A stretch of DNA of 64,000 nt from Pseudanabaena yagii GIHE-NHR1 (GCF_012863495.1 NZ_JAAVJL010000006.1:1-64000), one strand, 5' to 3'. Numbered from the stretch's first letter, positions 1 to 8,838 are shown. Program-made: numbers and translations. The notes: generated from the sequence alone by a model not told the origin.

Positions 1-1
1 T

Positions 2-1966
2 GCCATGACTGGTGATGGTAAGAGCTTAGCGGCTTATTTATCCGCTATGACTGGTAAAAATTACACACTTGCAATGTATCCAACTAATGAGCTTGCGAGA
101 GATCAAGAAAAGCAGGTTCAGTCCTATAAAACTAAGTTTAATCCTAGATATGATCCACAGATTTATCGATTAAATGCGACTACTTTGGAAGATTTTATTG
201 AGACAAATAATTTACCTTCTAAACAGTCAGGTTTGCTAAATCGGGTTGATAACTCAGAGATTTTGCTAACAAATCCAGATATTTTTCATTACATCCATGA
301 CTTTCGTTATTTAAGGCGGAATGCCCAAGGGAAAGGGGATAATCCAGATAAAGTATTCAAAAGAATTGACGACAACTACAAACTTTTTGTATTTGATGAA
401 TTTCACATTTTCTCATCACCTCAAATTGCAAGTATCTTAAATTCAATACTTTTAATGCAACATACAGGAGGAAAACGTAAGTTTTTATTTCTCTCTGCTA
501 CGCCTAGCGAAATGCTACAGGAGTTTCTGACTAAATCAGGAATGAAATATGTTTGGATAAATCCCTTGAGTCATGGGGCTTATTGTTATGATAGTCCAAA
601 TAATTCAGGGCTATGGAGACAGATTAACCAGTCTATTAATCTCACTTTCCCGTGTAACTTAGAGCCAAGCTTACGATCAAGCTATGAATGGATTTTGGAA
701 AATGCAGAAAGTATAATATTGCAGTTTTTTCTGGATCATCCTCAAAGTAAAGGGGCAATCATCCTTAATTCGATCGCCGCAGTTAAGAAGCTAACTGTTG
801 CTTTAAAACCACTGTTTAAGAGGCATGGGCTAGAAGTTAGAGAAAATACGGGTCTAACAGGAGAATCCGAAAAAGCTTCATCGGTTGAAGAAGCCGATCT
901 CTTGATTGGTACATCGACTATCGATGTGGGTGTCGATTTCAAGATCAATTTTCTAATTTTTGAAGCGGCGGATGGTGGGAATTTTGTACAGCGATTAGGA
1001 CGATTGGGAAGACATGAGGGATTCTCAGCATATCAAGCTTATGCGCTGTTACCACATTTCATTCTTTCACGGTTGTTTGAGTTAGAGTCTAAGCCTTTAA
1101 CTGATGGTGAAACCTATGAACGTCCAACTTTTAATGATGCAATTCGTCAAGCCTATCCGTTTATCAATGAATTTACAGAATATCCAAAACGCTGGGGTGG
1201 GATTCAATCTGCTTTTGTTTTTTCTGAATTAAAAAGAATGTCACAAACTTATCCTGAAGCTGCTGATGGGTTTGGCAAAGACATCCAAAATGCTCTAGGA
1301 ATTAAGCTTAAACAGCAATATGGGCATATTGGCGAACTAAAAAATGATGGCAGATCCAAAGTTATTGATGAGGCTCGGAGCTTTCGAGGTAGCAGTCAAT
1401 TAGATTGTGCTATTTACGATCTAACCAATCCTAATGAGCCAGATTGCGATCGCTTTAAAACCTATAACTTACAGGGCATCCTGAGTAATTTTACTTTTGA
1501 ATGGATGGAAGAGGATGAATTTATTCAAAGAGCAAAAATGGCAAATGCGATGAGAAGTAGATTTAAGGATGTGCTTTGTTATCTCAAATTAACTGGTTAT
1601 CGAGATGTGCGTGAAGATTGGAAATTTTATATAAATGAAGATATAGGCGATATCGCAAGATTAGCAAAAGTTCAAGTTTTGAAAGGATTGGAAATTTTAC
1701 ATCCAGAGGTAGACGGGATCAATCAAATTTGCCGATCGCTGAGAGGTCGAGGCTTAGTTTGCTATATCTCTGATTATGATCGCGCTACACTACGGGCAAA
1801 GCTAGGCTTACCAATTCATTTTCAGGCTTATGGTTTAGCAGACAAGTATAGTTTTAGCGATCGAGGCTCACCACCTTACACGATTGCATTTGGCAAATCT
1901 TCACTTATTTTAGAAACATTAGTGAGATTTTGGAAATCTAAGGAGGATTTAGGATGGATTTTTTAA
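2..1966 (+). CDS. cas3d: Cas3d helicase (type I-D), 5' end outside window
   Basis: This is the SF2 helicase/translocase of a type I-D interference complex. The reading frame is already open at base 2 and the Walker A motif (TGDGKS) lies in the first seven visible residues, so the N-terminus lies before the window. Other visible motifs are the DEFH box (about residue 130, DEFH instead of the usual DEAH/DEVH), SATP of motif III (about 163) and QRLGRLGR of motif VI (about 330). No HD nuclease is present in the visible part; in type I-D the HD domain sits on Cas10d, which fits the gene downstream. The gene ends 265 bases before the RAMA-domain gene, a gap that carries its own promoter-like signals. 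The assignment to the family is firm; the exact N-terminus is not visible. Confidence 0.93.
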   Translation, partial: AMTGDGKSLAAYLSAMTGKNYTLAMYPTNELARDQEKQVQSYKTKFNPRYDPQIYRLNATTLEDFIETNNLPSKQSGLLNRVDNSEILLTNPDIFHYIHDFRYLRRNAQGKGDNPDKVFKRIDDNYKLFVFDEFHIFSSPQIASILNSILLMQHTGGKRKFLFLSATPSEMLQEFLTKSGMKYVWINPLSHGAYCYDSPNNSGLWRQINQSINLTFPCNLEPSLRSSYEWILENAESIILQFFLDHPQSKGAIILNSIAAVKKLTVALKPLFKRHGLEVRENTGLTGESEKASSVEEADLLIGTSTIDVGVDFKINFLIFEAADGGNFVQRLGRLGRHEGFSAYQAYALLPHFILSRLFELESKPLTDGETYERPTFNDAIRQAYPFINEFTEYPKRWGGIQSAFVFSELKRMSQTYPEAADGFGKDIQNALGIKLKQQYGHIGELKNDGRSKVIDEARSFRGSSQLDCAIYDLTNPNEPDCDRFKTYNLQGILSNFTFEWMEEDEFIQRAKMANAMRSRFKDVLCYLKLTGYRDVREDWKFYINEDIGDIARLAKVQVLKGLEILHPEVDGINQICRSLRGRGLVCYISDYDRATLRAKLGLPIHFQAYGLADKYSFSDRGSPPYTIAFGKSSLILETLVRFWKSKEDLGWIF

Positions 1967-1975
1967 GAGATAGGA

Positions 1976-2040
1976 GAGAAATGCGTCAGTCAATTTATAA
2001 GGCGATAGTATTTCAATCCCTACTGGGTTTAGCTTTAAAC
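1976..2040 (-). ncRNA. Candidate crRNA-like regulatory RNA (degenerate repeat plus pseudo-spacer)
   Basis: On the minus strand, 2040-2010 reads as a degenerate copy of the large array's repeat. It keeps AAAGC, AAACCC and TAGGGATTGAAA in order, including the CCC/GGG stem, with two small gaps, and ends GAAAT instead of GAAAC. The next bases (2009 downward) begin ACTATCGCCT. The same ten bases, with a mismatch only at position 6, occur at 2149-2158 on the + strand directly after GTT (2146-2148), a GTN PAM as known for type I-D. That site abuts a TTGACA box in front of the RAMA-cas10d operon. Family knowledge: crRNA-like RNAs (CreA/CreR type) use a short seed match to make Cascade repress a promoter. 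Transcription of this element is inferred; I found no convincing promoter for it. Confidence 0.6.
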
Positions 2041-2087
2041 AGTATTACACTGTACTGGACGATTTCTCCCCGTCAAAACTATAACCT

Positions 2088-2158
2088 ATATTTTATTAGA
2101 TACGGATAAAACTAGTTTGTCACTATAACCTTGGTAAGTTATCTTGTTACTATAGCCT
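2088..2158 (+). promoter_or_regulatory. Three direct repeats ACTATARCCT upstream of the cas10d operon
   Basis: Ten-base copies start at 2088 (ACTATAACCT), 2122 (ACTATAACCT) and 2149 (ACTATAGCCT). The second follows GTC and the third GTT, both valid type I-D PAMs; the first follows AAA. They match the first ten bases of the minus-strand pseudo-spacer at 8, 8 and 9 positions. They may be target sites of a crRNA-like RNA, or operators for a protein regulator; the sequence alone does not decide. Confidence 0.5.
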
Positions 2159-2172
2159 AGATAAATAGACTG

Positions 2173-2202
2173 TTGACAAAAAAGCTTTGACTACGCTAAG
2201 TT
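2173..2202 (+). promoter_or_regulatory. Putative promoter of the RAMA-cas10d operon
   Basis: A consensus -35 box TTGACA lies at 2173-2178. With an 18-base spacer it is followed by TAAGTT at 2197-2202, which keeps the T, A and T of positions 1, 2 and 6 of a -10 box. The predicted start is about 20 bases before the ATG at 2232. The pseudo-spacer match ends exactly where the -35 box begins. Confidence 0.45.
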
Positions 2203-2231
2203 TATAACAACACTTAGTGAAGGATGACTGT

Positions 2232-2738
2232 ATGAGCATTTATCTAAGCCAGCAAGAACTTGAGCATATGCCAGTAACTTTGAAGTCTGATTTAAAGCAT
2301 TGGCTAAAGTCTAGACAGCATCAGCAATCACTCAAACCTAACAGCAAAGCGGTTGGCTCTCCTTCAGGGCAACTAACACTTGACTTTAATAAGGCTTCTT
2401 GTAAGTCACGCCACCAACAACGCATCAAATTATCTGAACTACTTGATGCTGGACTAATTTCCCCCAAAATGCCTGTGAGAGTACGTTTGAGACGCGAAAT
2501 TGCTGATGAACTTGGTCGCATTTACATAAATGGCATGGTTGTGTCTAGTAATGGTTGCGTTGTCTATAACGGGATAGAGTACGAGCGCCCTAGTCCTTTA
2601 GCAATGGCAGTCAACCAAGATCGAACAGCCAACGGTTGGGAATATGTCGAAGTCAAAACTCGGAAGGGTAACTGGGTAAGACTTGAAGAACTCAGATCAT
2701 TGTTAAACACTGACTCAACAAACAAAAAACATGAATGA
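2232..2738 (+). CDS. RAMA-domain protein inside the type I-D operon
   Basis: The protein has 168 residues when read from the ATG at 2232, which has AAGGA seven bases upstream; a GTG at 2217 is a weaker alternative. The C-terminal half (about residues 65-160) looks like a RAMA domain, the small module found on restriction enzymes and adenine methylases. It shows a leading 'LSELLDAGLI' helix, a strand pair ending in a G-I-E-Y loop, a following 'SPLAMA' segment, and a closing NGWEYV-type motif. The N-terminal part is basic and low in motifs. The stop codon overlaps the cas10d start by eight bases, so the two are probably translationally coupled. RAMA domains are thought to contact DNA, perhaps modified DNA. 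This is not one of the standard I-D genes, so a role in target sensing or regulation is only an inference. Confidence 0.65.
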   Translation: MSIYLSQQELEHMPVTLKSDLKHWLKSRQHQQSLKPNSKAVGSPSGQLTLDFNKASCKSRHQQRIKLSELLDAGLISPKMPVRVRLRREIADELGRIYINGMVVSSNGCVVYNGIEYERPSPLAMAVNQDRTANGWEYVEVKTRKGNWVRLEELRSLLNTDSTNKKHE

Positions 2739-5700
2739 GCAACAACTATCAATTTTCGATGATGATCTGCCTACAGAGTCTATAGACTTTGGATCTACGG
2801 AAGATACGGGACAAGATAAACAACCAGATCGCCCCGAACTGCTGACAATTCGGTTATTTAAAGAGGCGATTAAAAATGCTGAAGGTAATAAAGATGATCG
2901 CATACTTGAAAAGTTTGCCAATCATGTATTGCCTAAACTCATTTCTCAACTTGCTGGAACAACTGCAAAAGGTGGAGATTTCTTTGAAAAACTTGATGCA
3001 AGAAGAAAAGCTGCTAATCAAGATTTAGTTAGACGTGACAATGCTGCGGATCAGTCATTAGTTTCACACTTACTTAATGGTCTATTTCCAACCTATAGAA
3101 TCATCAAACGTCTTTTAGATAAAGAACTTCAAACAAATGTAATTAAGAGATATTGCGAAGATCTCCAAATCTCTATATACATTGCATCTTATCTACTTCA
3201 TGACTATGAAAAGTTCCCTGATTATATAACTTGGCTAACCAATGGTGACTTAGAAGGCAGGTTTAAAAATCGAGATTGGGATAATGATAGTCCAGATAAA
3301 ATGGATGCTCCAGATTTCGGACGAGCATACATTGCTGCAAAAATTGAGGATCTTGGCATAGATCAACTTTTAGGTGACAATTGGCAAAATTATATTGACG
3401 ACATCATCTGGATTAGTAGTAATGCAGGAGACAAATGGGATGCTGATTTAGGACTTAAAGCCCGTGGTCTTAAACCTTTAAATAATGAAGAATTAGATGA
3501 TAAGGTAAGATCGATTCTTGTTAATCTAGTCAAGCTCTCAGATCGATTTGCTTCTGTAATAAAGCATCCAAGTGATATACAAAAGGGAAGTATATTTGAA
3601 ATCATCCATTCTCTGAGTAATGGACAACTTAAATTTACCTATCATTCACTTTCAGATAATCGAGGTGTACTTACTAACATCCTGAATAATGCTTTGATGG
3701 ATGCTCATCCCAAGGATGACTACACACCTTTACTCTTTTTGCCTGATGGTGTTGTTTATCTAGCTAAATCTACAGCTACCGAAATCAACACCGATCAAAT
3801 TCCCGATCAAGTTATTGCCAAAATCCGATCGCTTTGTGCAGGTCAACTAAAACGTAGACAAACAGGCTTTGGACGTGATGGCAAGGGCTTTAAATTTGCA
3901 GATTACTACTGGCTATTTTTTGACAGTGTGCAACTCATGCAAGTGAGCGTCAGTGCTGCATCGAAATTAATCCCAATCACCAAAGTTTCTTCAGCGAAAA
4001 AACGTGGTGATAGCTTGGCGAAAGCTCAAGCAGCAGGAGAATTACCAGACAATCTAGATTTAGATTTTCCTGATAATCCATTGATCGACCGATTAGCCGA
4101 ATTTGGCGATACCCTATGTCGTGGGATTTGGCGCGAATGGTGCGATCGCGCTAATAACTGGCAAAAACAACAACCTAAAACAGAGCGTAAAGCCTTACCA
4201 GAATTAGATTTAACCGAGAAGTTAGCTGAGGTTCTCGATTTAGCTAACGAAATGCCCATAGTAAAAGCAATTCAATCTCTCAAAAAAACAGGAGGAGTTC
4301 CCCTAGATTGGTATTATTTAGCTGCTCAATATCTTCGGAAGCATCCCGATCTCGATGACAATGGCAGTCGTCAAATCATGGAAGTTTTAACCATTCATGC
4401 AGCAAAGTTAATCCGCCCCATCTATGAAGAATTTACTTTTCCTGATGGTTGGGATGATCTACGGACATACGTTAGCCGTAGTATTTCCTTACCATCGGGA
4501 GCCGTAATTGCGCCCCAGCCTGATAGCTTCTTAGTTGAGATGGGACGCTATAAAGCCGCTAAAGTGGTTGGACGTGGTAGAGAAAATGTCTGTGCGATGT
4601 CTAGCTCTGCTTACACCGTCAGCGAACAAATGGAATCAGCAACTCTTTTTGCTCCACAGGTTTATAGTAATCGTCAGATTCTATTTAATGCTCAAGCAGC
4701 AAAGCGCCAAATTTGTTCTATCTGGTCAATTGAAATTATGCTACGGCAAATTTTGATGAATCAGACTAACTCCACTGGTGGAGACTTTGAAGGACGCAAA
4801 TATCGTTATCTCTATCTATATCCAACTTACTTTTTCACACCTGAAACAAACAAATTCTTGCAAAAAGCCTATTCGTGGATTGCGAGAACTCAATTTAATG
4901 TGGATATTCGTAAACATTTAATTAGCGAGGATCAAGTTGCTAAATTTGAGATCGCAAATTATCAAAGTATTGATTCTTTATTGATTACAGAGAACTTAAA
5001 GCCAGAAAATGATCGCACATTTAAAATGTTGGGCTATCCCGATGATCAGCCCCTTACATTTTTCTTTCTCGCTCTACCACCAAGCCGAGATGCTACAGAT
5101 ACCGAATCTTGGGTAATGCCGTCATGGTTAGCGATGGCACTGCCTCTCATCCTTGATGTAAAAACCGTTGTTTCTGAGTCACCTGTACCACCTTTTATCA
5201 GTGGCGCTGATTTTGAGGAGACAGCTTTACTCGATGGTGAGCATCAAGCCATACGTTCGTTAATTAAACGCGATCGCATTCGCCTTGATGCCATCATTCC
5301 TAAAGAGACCGCAGAGCGAAAATTCTCACCTCTTAATGCGTTGAGTGCTGCCTACTGCATTCATTTAGAGGCTAATCGCAAAAAAGATGGTGATCCTGAC
5401 TGGGGAAAACTGTCGGCATTAGCCCGTGACCTAGAAACCAGTCCTCTATTTGTTTTCCACTATCTCAATGTGTGGTTACGCAAACAAGACCGAGATACTG
5501 CACCAATTCAAAAGGTAAAGCTCTATCTCGATCTCTACTACTATCTTGATCCAGAGGGAAAAGACGTGAATCAACTTCGCAAACTAACACAGCTTTATCG
5601 TGCTTTTTATCGAGCTAAGAGTCAGTATGCTAAAGCAAATGCTGTTCTCAAGCCAATTGATGAAGCAGCAGATGTAATTATCAAGATCAATACAGCCCTA

Positions 5701-6075
5701 GCCAATGATACAGAATCGCTTACTGATATTGTGTCTGCAAGGCTTGCTAAACTCATGACGAATGTTCGGCGGAGGGCAGCAGAAGGTAAACCAACTTTAG
5801 CTTTTGTTGATGGCAAATGGACACCTGCACTTAACAGTGAACAAGAACGCCAAGCCATTTATGAGTTCTCACTATTTTTTGTCAAAGAAATTTTTGAGGG
5901 GACTTTTAAAGGCGATCGCGCTCGTTTAGCAGGAACACAACTCAATCTAATTCGAGATACCTGTGATTATCTCTATCGTCTCGAAGATGATCGAGAACGT
6001 CAGGAGCGTAAGGTTGACGAACCCAGCGAAATTCCTGAAATTCTTGAAGAAGACAACGATCAATCAAATCTTTAA
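2731..6075 (+). CDS. cas10d: Cas10d, large subunit of the type I-D effector with HD nuclease
   Basis: This 1114-residue protein is the signature large subunit of type I-D, combining a Cas10-like body with an HD nuclease domain. An HD pair is visible at H157-D158 in the context YLLHDYEKF, preceded by helices typical of the domain. The remainder is long and helix-rich, with an acidic C-terminus. I do not see a GGDD cyclase motif, as expected, because type I-D is not thought to make cyclic oligoadenylate. The start overlaps the RAMA gene by eight bases and the stop is 14 bases before the next ATG, so it is in the middle of an operon. It works with Cas3d, Csc1, Csc2 and crRNA in recognising and cutting DNA next to GTN PAMs. 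Confidence 0.92.
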   Translation: MNEQQLSIFDDDLPTESIDFGSTEDTGQDKQPDRPELLTIRLFKEAIKNAEGNKDDRILEKFANHVLPKLISQLAGTTAKGGDFFEKLDARRKAANQDLVRRDNAADQSLVSHLLNGLFPTYRIIKRLLDKELQTNVIKRYCEDLQISIYIASYLLHDYEKFPDYITWLTNGDLEGRFKNRDWDNDSPDKMDAPDFGRAYIAAKIEDLGIDQLLGDNWQNYIDDIIWISSNAGDKWDADLGLKARGLKPLNNEELDDKVRSILVNLVKLSDRFASVIKHPSDIQKGSIFEIIHSLSNGQLKFTYHSLSDNRGVLTNILNNALMDAHPKDDYTPLLFLPDGVVYLAKSTATEINTDQIPDQVIAKIRSLCAGQLKRRQTGFGRDGKGFKFADYYWLFFDSVQLMQVSVSAASKLIPITKVSSAKKRGDSLAKAQAAGELPDNLDLDFPDNPLIDRLAEFGDTLCRGIWREWCDRANNWQKQQPKTERKALPELDLTEKLAEVLDLANEMPIVKAIQSLKKTGGVPLDWYYLAAQYLRKHPDLDDNGSRQIMEVLTIHAAKLIRPIYEEFTFPDGWDDLRTYVSRSISLPSGAVIAPQPDSFLVEMGRYKAAKVVGRGRENVCAMSSSAYTVSEQMESATLFAPQVYSNRQILFNAQAAKRQICSIWSIEIMLRQILMNQTNSTGGDFEGRKYRYLYLYPTYFFTPETNKFLQKAYSWIARTQFNVDIRKHLISEDQVAKFEIANYQSIDSLLITENLKPENDRTFKMLGYPDDQPLTFFFLALPPSRDATDTESWVMPSWLAMALPLILDVKTVVSESPVPPFISGADFEETALLDGEHQAIRSLIKRDRIRLDAIIPKETAERKFSPLNALSAAYCIHLEANRKKDGDPDWGKLSALARDLETSPLFVFHYLNVWLRKQDRDTAPIQKVKLYLDLYYYLDPEGKDVNQLRKLTQLYRAFYRAKSQYAKANAVLKPIDEAADVIIKINTALANDTESLTDIVSARLAKLMTNVRRRAAEGKPTLAFVDGKWTPALNSEQERQAIYEFSLFFVKEIFEGTFKGDRARLAGTQLNLIRDTCDYLYRLEDDRERQERKVDEPSEIPEILEEDNDQSNL

Positions 6076-6089
6076 TCTTGATACGACCT

Positions 6090-6701
6090 ATGACTAAACT
6101 TCTTAACCCTGATGAAACCTACACTTTTAGCCGATATTTCGAGCTAAAGATTGAAGCCGAAGATCTTGCTAAAGAATTTGGCTACACCCTAGAAACCAAA
6201 AGATTGAGTCTACCCAAATATACTGGCGAACTAGATCGCATTCAACAAACACAGAGTAGAATTGAAGAAATTTTGCCCTATGTGACGCTCTCTAATGAAT
6301 CCGCACGGAGAGAATGGTTAATTGCTCCTCTTTTAGCTGATGTTATCCATTACACAAAAGCTAAAGTGAGAGTTGAGTATCCCATCAAAGTTTCTAAGTA
6401 TCTACAGGGTAATCTTGACTATTTCATCGAATCATCTCAAACACTTCTCATTGTGGAAGCAAAAAAGGCTGATTTGGACTTTGGGATGACGCAGTTAGTA
6501 TCTCAGTTGATTACCCTTGATCAATGGCAAGAAGATCACACACAAGAACATTTTATTGGTGCTGTCACGACTGGTAAAACTTGGGAATTTGCTCGACTCA
6601 ATCGGCATAGTAAGCACTTTGAGCAAGGTTTTGAAGATTATTCAATTCCTGATGATCTTGACGAAATCACCCGAATTCTTGTCCAAGAACTAATTGGTTA
6701 A
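6090..6701 (+). CDS. PD-(D/E)XK nuclease-like protein (HsdR-N type) in the I-D operon
   Basis: The protein has 203 residues from the ATG at 6090; a TTG at 6078 would add four. It resembles the nuclease domain at the start of type I restriction R subunits. Visible elements are an acidic residue at D110 (GNLDYFI), the E123-A-K125 motif in LLIVEAKKAD, and glutamine Q139 in the following helix (QLVSQL), which together give a plausible PD-(D/E)XK core. No helicase or DNA-binding part follows, so it is a stand-alone domain. It sits 14 bases after cas10d and about 60 before csc2, so it is likely co-transcribed with the effector genes. It is not a standard I-D component. It could help destroy targets, act independently, or be an inactive scaffold; all of this is inference. 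Confidence 0.7.
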   Translation: MTKLLNPDETYTFSRYFELKIEAEDLAKEFGYTLETKRLSLPKYTGELDRIQQTQSRIEEILPYVTLSNESARREWLIAPLLADVIHYTKAKVRVEYPIKVSKYLQGNLDYFIESSQTLLIVEAKKADLDFGMTQLVSQLITLDQWQEDHTQEHFIGAVTTGKTWEFARLNRHSKHFEQGFEDYSIPDDLDEITRILVQELIG

Positions 6702-6763
6702 TGATTACTAGCCATTTCCAACTTTCAACTTATATACACAACTAATTCCATAAAGAGAAAACC

Positions 6764-7819
6764 ATGACATTTCTAAAATCTATCGATTCTAAATTTTTCC
6801 ACAATGAGATTCCTTATAAACCTATGGGCAAGTATGTCCACTTCCTTACCGTCCGTGTGACTGAGTCTTATCCACTTTTTCAAACTGATGGTGAACTGAA
6901 TAAAGCTAGAGTCAGCGCAGGCATTAAAGATGAAAATAAAATCCCAATTAGTCGCCTAGCAATGTTTAAGAGAAAACAGTCAACTCCTGAGCGTTTGATT
7001 GGTCGTGAATTGTTGCGAAACTATGGTTTCATGACTGCTGAAGAGTGCGAGTACAATGTCAAATTTGCAATGAATAATCCTGATTGTATTATTTATGGTT
7101 TTGCAATCGGTGATTCTGGCTCTGAAAAGTCTAAAGTTGTTGTTGATACAGCCTTCTCAATCACTCCCTTTGATGAATCGAACGAAAATTTTACTTTGAA
7201 TGCTCCATATGAAAATGGCACAATGGCATCTAAAGGAGAAAAAAAGGCTGATGGTAAATTGGATACTGTAATCGGTGATACTACCTCTCGTATTAATTCA
7301 CAAGATCACATTCGTCCTCAAGTCTTCTTCCCTAGTATTGTCACCTTGAAAGATCCTACTGAGGCTGGATTTCTCTATGTTTTTAACAACTTACTGCGGA
7401 CTCGCCATTATGGAGCGCAGACAACTCGTACAGGACGCTTACGCAATGAATTGATTGGTGTTGTCTTTGCTGATGGCGAAATTACTAGCAATTTGCGCTG
7501 GACACAGGCAATTTACGATCTCATTCCTGCTGATATTATCCAGTCCATTGATCCATTGAGTGAAGATCTCGTAATGGCAAAGGCTAAAGAGGCGATCACT
7601 GATTTACTAAAGGAAGAATTTGTCGTGCATCATGATTTTATTGGTGAAACTTTTCAACCGTTGCTCAAAGAAGTTAGAGCGATTACTAGCAGTGAAACAA
7701 GCATTCAGACTGTACTAAAAGCTGCCGATGATGAGGCTAAAGCCTATGCAGTTAAACATATCAAGAGTAAAGTTGAAAAGCCTAAAGCTGACGAAAAGCC
7801 TAAAGCAGGTAAAAAGTAA
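6764..7819 (+). CDS. csc2: Csc2 (Cas7d), backbone subunit of the type I-D effector
   Basis: This 351-residue protein lies between cas10d and csc1, the standard I-D order. Csc2 is the Cas7 member that polymerises along the crRNA spacer and contacts the target strand. The middle of the protein carries a conserved-looking block (FFPSIVTLKDPTEAGFLY, then NNLLRTRHYGAQTTRTG), consistent with the RRM core and thumb loops. The C-terminus is a lysine-rich tail with repeats of KPKAD/KPKAGKK, which probably contacts nucleic acid or is disordered. The stop codon TAA shares its last A with the csc1 ATG, so the two are tightly coupled. Confidence 0.93.
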   Translation: MTFLKSIDSKFFHNEIPYKPMGKYVHFLTVRVTESYPLFQTDGELNKARVSAGIKDENKIPISRLAMFKRKQSTPERLIGRELLRNYGFMTAEECEYNVKFAMNNPDCIIYGFAIGDSGSEKSKVVVDTAFSITPFDESNENFTLNAPYENGTMASKGEKKADGKLDTVIGDTTSRINSQDHIRPQVFFPSIVTLKDPTEAGFLYVFNNLLRTRHYGAQTTRTGRLRNELIGVVFADGEITSNLRWTQAIYDLIPADIIQSIDPLSEDLVMAKAKEAITDLLKEEFVVHHDFIGETFQPLLKEVRAITSSETSIQTVLKAADDEAKAYAVKHIKSKVEKPKADEKPKAGKK

Positions 7820-8520
7820 TGACTCATATCTATCGCTGTGAGCTAGAGCTACATGACACGCTCTACTTTGCCACTCGTGAGATCGGACGATTGTATGAAA
7901 CCGAAGCGATTGTTCATAACTATGCTCTTTGCTATGCTTTGGGACTAGTTGATAGCGATCGCTATGGTACGCAAGTATCCAAAGAACATGAATACCGATA
8001 CTTTTGCCGCGAACAGGTTCCCATGTATGAGGAGCATTTGAGCAAACTTAACGAAGTGGGAATCTATGTCACCCCTGCGCGATCGCTGCAACATACTTCT
8101 GTGTTACACACATGGAAATATGCCAATAACAACTATCACGTTGAGATGGAGAAAACTCAAAAAAATATTCCTAGCTTTGGTAGAGCGAAAGAAATCGCGC
8201 CCGAAAGTGCTTTTGAATTTTTCATCTTGTCACAAAATCCTTTGCCTAAACCCTCTAAATGGATTCGTTTGGGTAAATGGATGAGTAAGGCAGAATTGAC
8301 GGTGAAAGAGCTAGATAAAGTTAAACAGGGAAATGGAGATTTTATATTTCCTTATCCCCTCAATCCTCTTGATGTGATGTTTACTCACCAAGTCTTGAGC
8401 TATGACACTGTAAATATGCCCCCCGTTAGTCTGATTCGCAATGTCAGTATAAACGGACATTTTTATGAGGTTGACGGCTTCAAAATCCCTGCTCGTATGG
8501 AATATCGCTTTAAGGTATAG
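7819..8520 (+). CDS. csc1: Csc1 (Cas5d), crRNA 5'-handle binding subunit
   Basis: This 233-residue protein starts on the last base of the csc2 stop codon. The N-terminus (YRCELELHDTLYFAT) resembles the first strand and helix of the Cas5 RRM fold; Csc1 is the I-D version that binds the eight-nucleotide 5' handle of crRNA and helps read the PAM. A cysteine- and tyrosine-rich stretch follows, and the C-terminus ends with a short strand (RMEYRFKV). It lies between csc2 and a small gene whose ATG comes three bases after its stop, so the operon continues without a gap. Confidence 0.92.
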   Translation: MTHIYRCELELHDTLYFATREIGRLYETEAIVHNYALCYALGLVDSDRYGTQVSKEHEYRYFCREQVPMYEEHLSKLNEVGIYVTPARSLQHTSVLHTWKYANNNYHVEMEKTQKNIPSFGRAKEIAPESAFEFFILSQNPLPKPSKWIRLGKWMSKAELTVKELDKVKQGNGDFIFPYPLNPLDVMFTHQVLSYDTVNMPPVSLIRNVSINGHFYEVDGFKIPARMEYRFKV

Positions 8521-8523
8521 GTT

Positions 8524-8775
8524 ATGACTATTCAAGAACTATGCGATCGCCTGTCACAATTTCCACCAGACACACCAGTTGTCGTAAGAGGTTACGAAGG
8601 CGGATTTAATGATGTCTTAAAAGTCGAAGCTGTTGAAATACAGCTAAACGTTAATGCCGAACATTGGTACTATGGAGCGCACAGCAAACCCGATATCTTG
8701 TCTGAAGCGATCGCAGATGTTCCATTGACTAAAGTTATCTACCTACATAGCGATAATCATCTTGCAGAGCAATAG
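8524..8775 (+). CDS. Small conserved-looking protein downstream of csc1
   Basis: This 83-residue acidic protein begins three bases after the csc1 stop. It opens with a helix (MTIQELCDRLSQFPPD) followed by a strand and a glycine-rich turn (VVVRGYEGGFNDV). This pattern is common in small cyanobacterial proteins of unknown function that often sit near toxin-antitoxin or nuclease genes. No catalytic motif or membrane segment is visible. Its tight spacing suggests co-expression with the effector genes. I do not recognise a specific function. Confidence 0.6.
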   Translation: MTIQELCDRLSQFPPDTPVVVRGYEGGFNDVLKVEAVEIQLNVNAEHWYYGAHSKPDILSEAIADVPLTKVIYLHSDNHLAEQ

Positions 8776-8838
8776 CACAAGTGCAGATCTGGTGAGATCG
8801 AACGTGAAGATAGAATGTAGTTTTTGAGGATATTGCAA

